Source: Alphaproteobacteria bacterium
GTDB taxonomy: Bacteria > Pseudomonadota > Alphaproteobacteria > Rs-D84
Length of the DNA: 64,000 nucleotides
Reading direction: 5' to 3'
Assembly (NCBI GenBank): GCA_009783145.1
Contig: WRHR01000001.1
Span: 64,492 to 128,491, forward strand
Shown: positions 62,875-64,000 of the stretch, piece after piece
How positions within the stretch are numbered: position 1 is the first letter of the stretch
Layout of the letters: every line of letters starts with the position of its first letter
The notes under the pieces: model-generated
What the model was told of the DNA's origin: nothing
The model's database searches: none
The model's input: only the letters and a program-made list of their open reading frames with translations
Made by a program: the position numbers and the translations under genes

Positions 62875-64000
62875 CTAAATGCTATTTTTCGGTTTGGCAA
62901 ACCCAATCTTCTTGTTCTTTCCGCTCATATATATATCCACCATCACGCGGGACAACGCGACGCAGGTAAACAAGGTCGTGATGACTCCGATGCTTAAGGT
63001 TACCGCAAAGCCGCGTATCGGCCCCGCGCCGAATTGGAACAATACCAGCGAGCATATCAATGTCGTAAGATTCGCGTCGATAACGGTCTTGAACGCGCGG
63101 TCGAATCCGGCATCCACCGCCCGCAGCGTGTTGGAGCCTGTGCGGATTTCATCGCGTATTCGCTCGAACTGCAAGACGTTCGCATCGACGGCCATGCCGA
63201 GAGTTAAAGCGATTCCGGCGATTCCGGGCAAGGTCAAAGTCGCGCCGAATAAAGCCGTAACCCCGACTATCATGGCAAGGTTCACCAGCAACGCCACATT
63301 CGCGATAGCCCCGAACAAGCCGTAAACCAACAACATAAAGACTATCACGAACAGAACGCCGATTGCAGAGCCCAGCTTTCCGGCCTGAATCGTGTCCGCG
63401 CCCAGCCCTGCGCCAACCGTGCGCTCTTCTATCACGCGAAGCGGCGCGGGCAGCGCGCCGGAACGCAGCAACACCGCCAAGTCTTTCGCGCCCTGCAACG
63501 TAAATCCGCCGGAAATCTGGCCGCGTCCGCCCGGTATGGGTTCGCGGATCGTAGGCGCGGAAAGCACCTTGCCGTCCAGGACTATCGCGAATCTCTCTCC
63601 AACGTGTTCGGTGGTGAGCCTTGCAAAGCGCCGCGCGCCTGAAGAATCGAATACGGTCGTCACAACCGGCATATTGTTCTGGCTGAAATCGGCCTGGGAA
63701 TCGGTAAGGCTCTCCCCAGACACTTCCACATGAGTATAAACCGGCACAATCTGCGAGGGGTTCTCCATCAAGGGCAGGAATTCCGTGCCGCTGGGTGCGC
63801 GCCCGGATGCCATTTGCTCGGACGATATGTTTTCATTCACAAGGTGGAATGTCATCTTTGCGGTCTGGCCGATAAGCTCTTTTATGCGCTCGGGATTATC
63901 CACGCCGGGCAGCTGCACCAAGATATACCTGCCGCCCTGCGTTTGAATGGATGGCTCCTTGGTCCCCAGCGCGTCTATGCGCCGGCGCACGATTTCAATG
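62875..64000 (-). CDS. secD: Protein translocase subunit SecD, 3' part
   Basis: Partial: the N-terminus and first periplasmic part lie beyond 64000. Visible 374 codons begin IEIVRRRIDALGTKEPSIQT, then VQLPGVDNPERIKELIGQTA, the P1-domain base, GGRGQISGGFTLQGAKDLAV and the membrane domain with TLTLPGIAGIALTLGMAVDA (proton-path Asp), VLQFERIRDE and a C-terminal helix. The stop at 62875 is 28 bases from the uORF start. secD and secF form an operon on the minus strand. Confidence 0.93.
   Translation of the reverse strand, partial: IEIVRRRIDALGTKEPSIQTQGGRYILVQLPGVDNPERIKELIGQTAKMTFHLVNENISSEQMASGRAPSGTEFLPLMENPSQIVPVYTHVEVSGESLTDSQADFSQNNMPVVTTVFDSSGARRFARLTTEHVGERFAIVLDGKVLSAPTIREPIPGGRGQISGGFTLQGAKDLAVLLRSGALPAPLRVIEERTVGAGLGADTIQAGKLGSAIGVLFVIVFMLLVYGLFGAIANVALLVNLAMIVGVTALFGATLTLPGIAGIALTLGMAVDANVLQFERIRDEIRTGSNTLRAVDAGFDRAFKTVIDANLTTLICSLVLFQFGAGPIRGFAVTLSIGVITTLFTCVALSRVMVDIYMSGKNKKIGFAKPKNSI

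Overview
The window reads as a compact, gene-dense chromosome segment of an alphaproteobacterium, probably an uncultured, animal- or gut-associated lineage with a streamlined genome (inference). It carries GatCAB amidotransferase, split tatA / tatBC, secDF, ftsK, lolA, lnt, an NlpD/DipM-like LysM-M23 lipoprotein, an RHH_4-type ribbon-helix-helix protein, two outer-membrane beta-barrels and an autotransporter, so the cell is Gram-negative. There is no prophage, CRISPR array or complete transposon.

Layout. 1-6.6 kb: 3' end of parE, small secreted proteins, class II fructose-bisphosphate aldolase. 6.6-13.4 kb: DHH phosphoesterase/ruvX facing a gatC-gatA-hydrolase-Nudix-hydrolase-gatB operon. 13.4-18.2 kb: two hypotheticals, miaB, an autotransporter, tRNA-Lys(CTT), a tail-fibre-like protein. 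18.2-21.7 kb: three family-2 glycosyltransferases and an FkbM methyltransferase. 22-28.5 kb: envelope block (recJ, lolA, pnuC, M23 peptidase, tatB, tatC, nlpD-like). 28.6-32.5 kb: sufS-sufT-sufE-ftsL-ftsI. 32.5-38 kb: thioredoxin, a cysteine-free DksA, a run of hypotheticals and two small DNA-binding proteins. 38-45.9 kb: a YbeY-Lnt fusion, ftsK, SPOR protein plus tatA, VirB2-like pilin, small lipoprotein. 46-57.2 kb: thrS, HlyIII, gltX, trmB, GH24-TPR lipoprotein, rarA, Stealth phosphotransferase. 57.4-64 kb: two outer-membrane proteins, PAP2 phosphatase, a degenerate S41 protein, secF and secD (running off the end).

The most striking content is not a gene but several families of small repeats. 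(1) Elements with inverted arms of 6-, 7- or 8-nt tandem repeats; four share a central near-palindrome TGTCCATTATAATGGACA, and many are bounded by a perfect palindrome that looks like an inverted copy of adjacent host DNA. Because 7 is not a multiple of 3, a perfect heptamer array encodes the same 7-residue cycle in every frame. These arrays sit inside miaB, sufS, ybeY-lnt, thrS, trmB and the PAP2 gene, form the hydrophobic core of five signal peptides, and form the junction of the YbeY-Lnt fusion. (2) A GC-rich palindrome (core CCTTGGCGAAGG) inserted in frame in gatC, ruvX, tatA and trmB and abutting the 3' end of tRNA-Lys. (3) A structured element found directly after the stop codon of four genes, with covarying stems. 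(4) Twin-hairpin REP-like repeats, sometimes invaded by another small palindrome.

Expression signals are also unusual. Sigma-70-like promoters with a recurring TGATATAAT -10 context lie so close to several ATGs that the mRNAs should be leaderless. Other genes have promoter-proximal terminator-like hairpins; two unrelated genes share such a leader with a compensatory base change.
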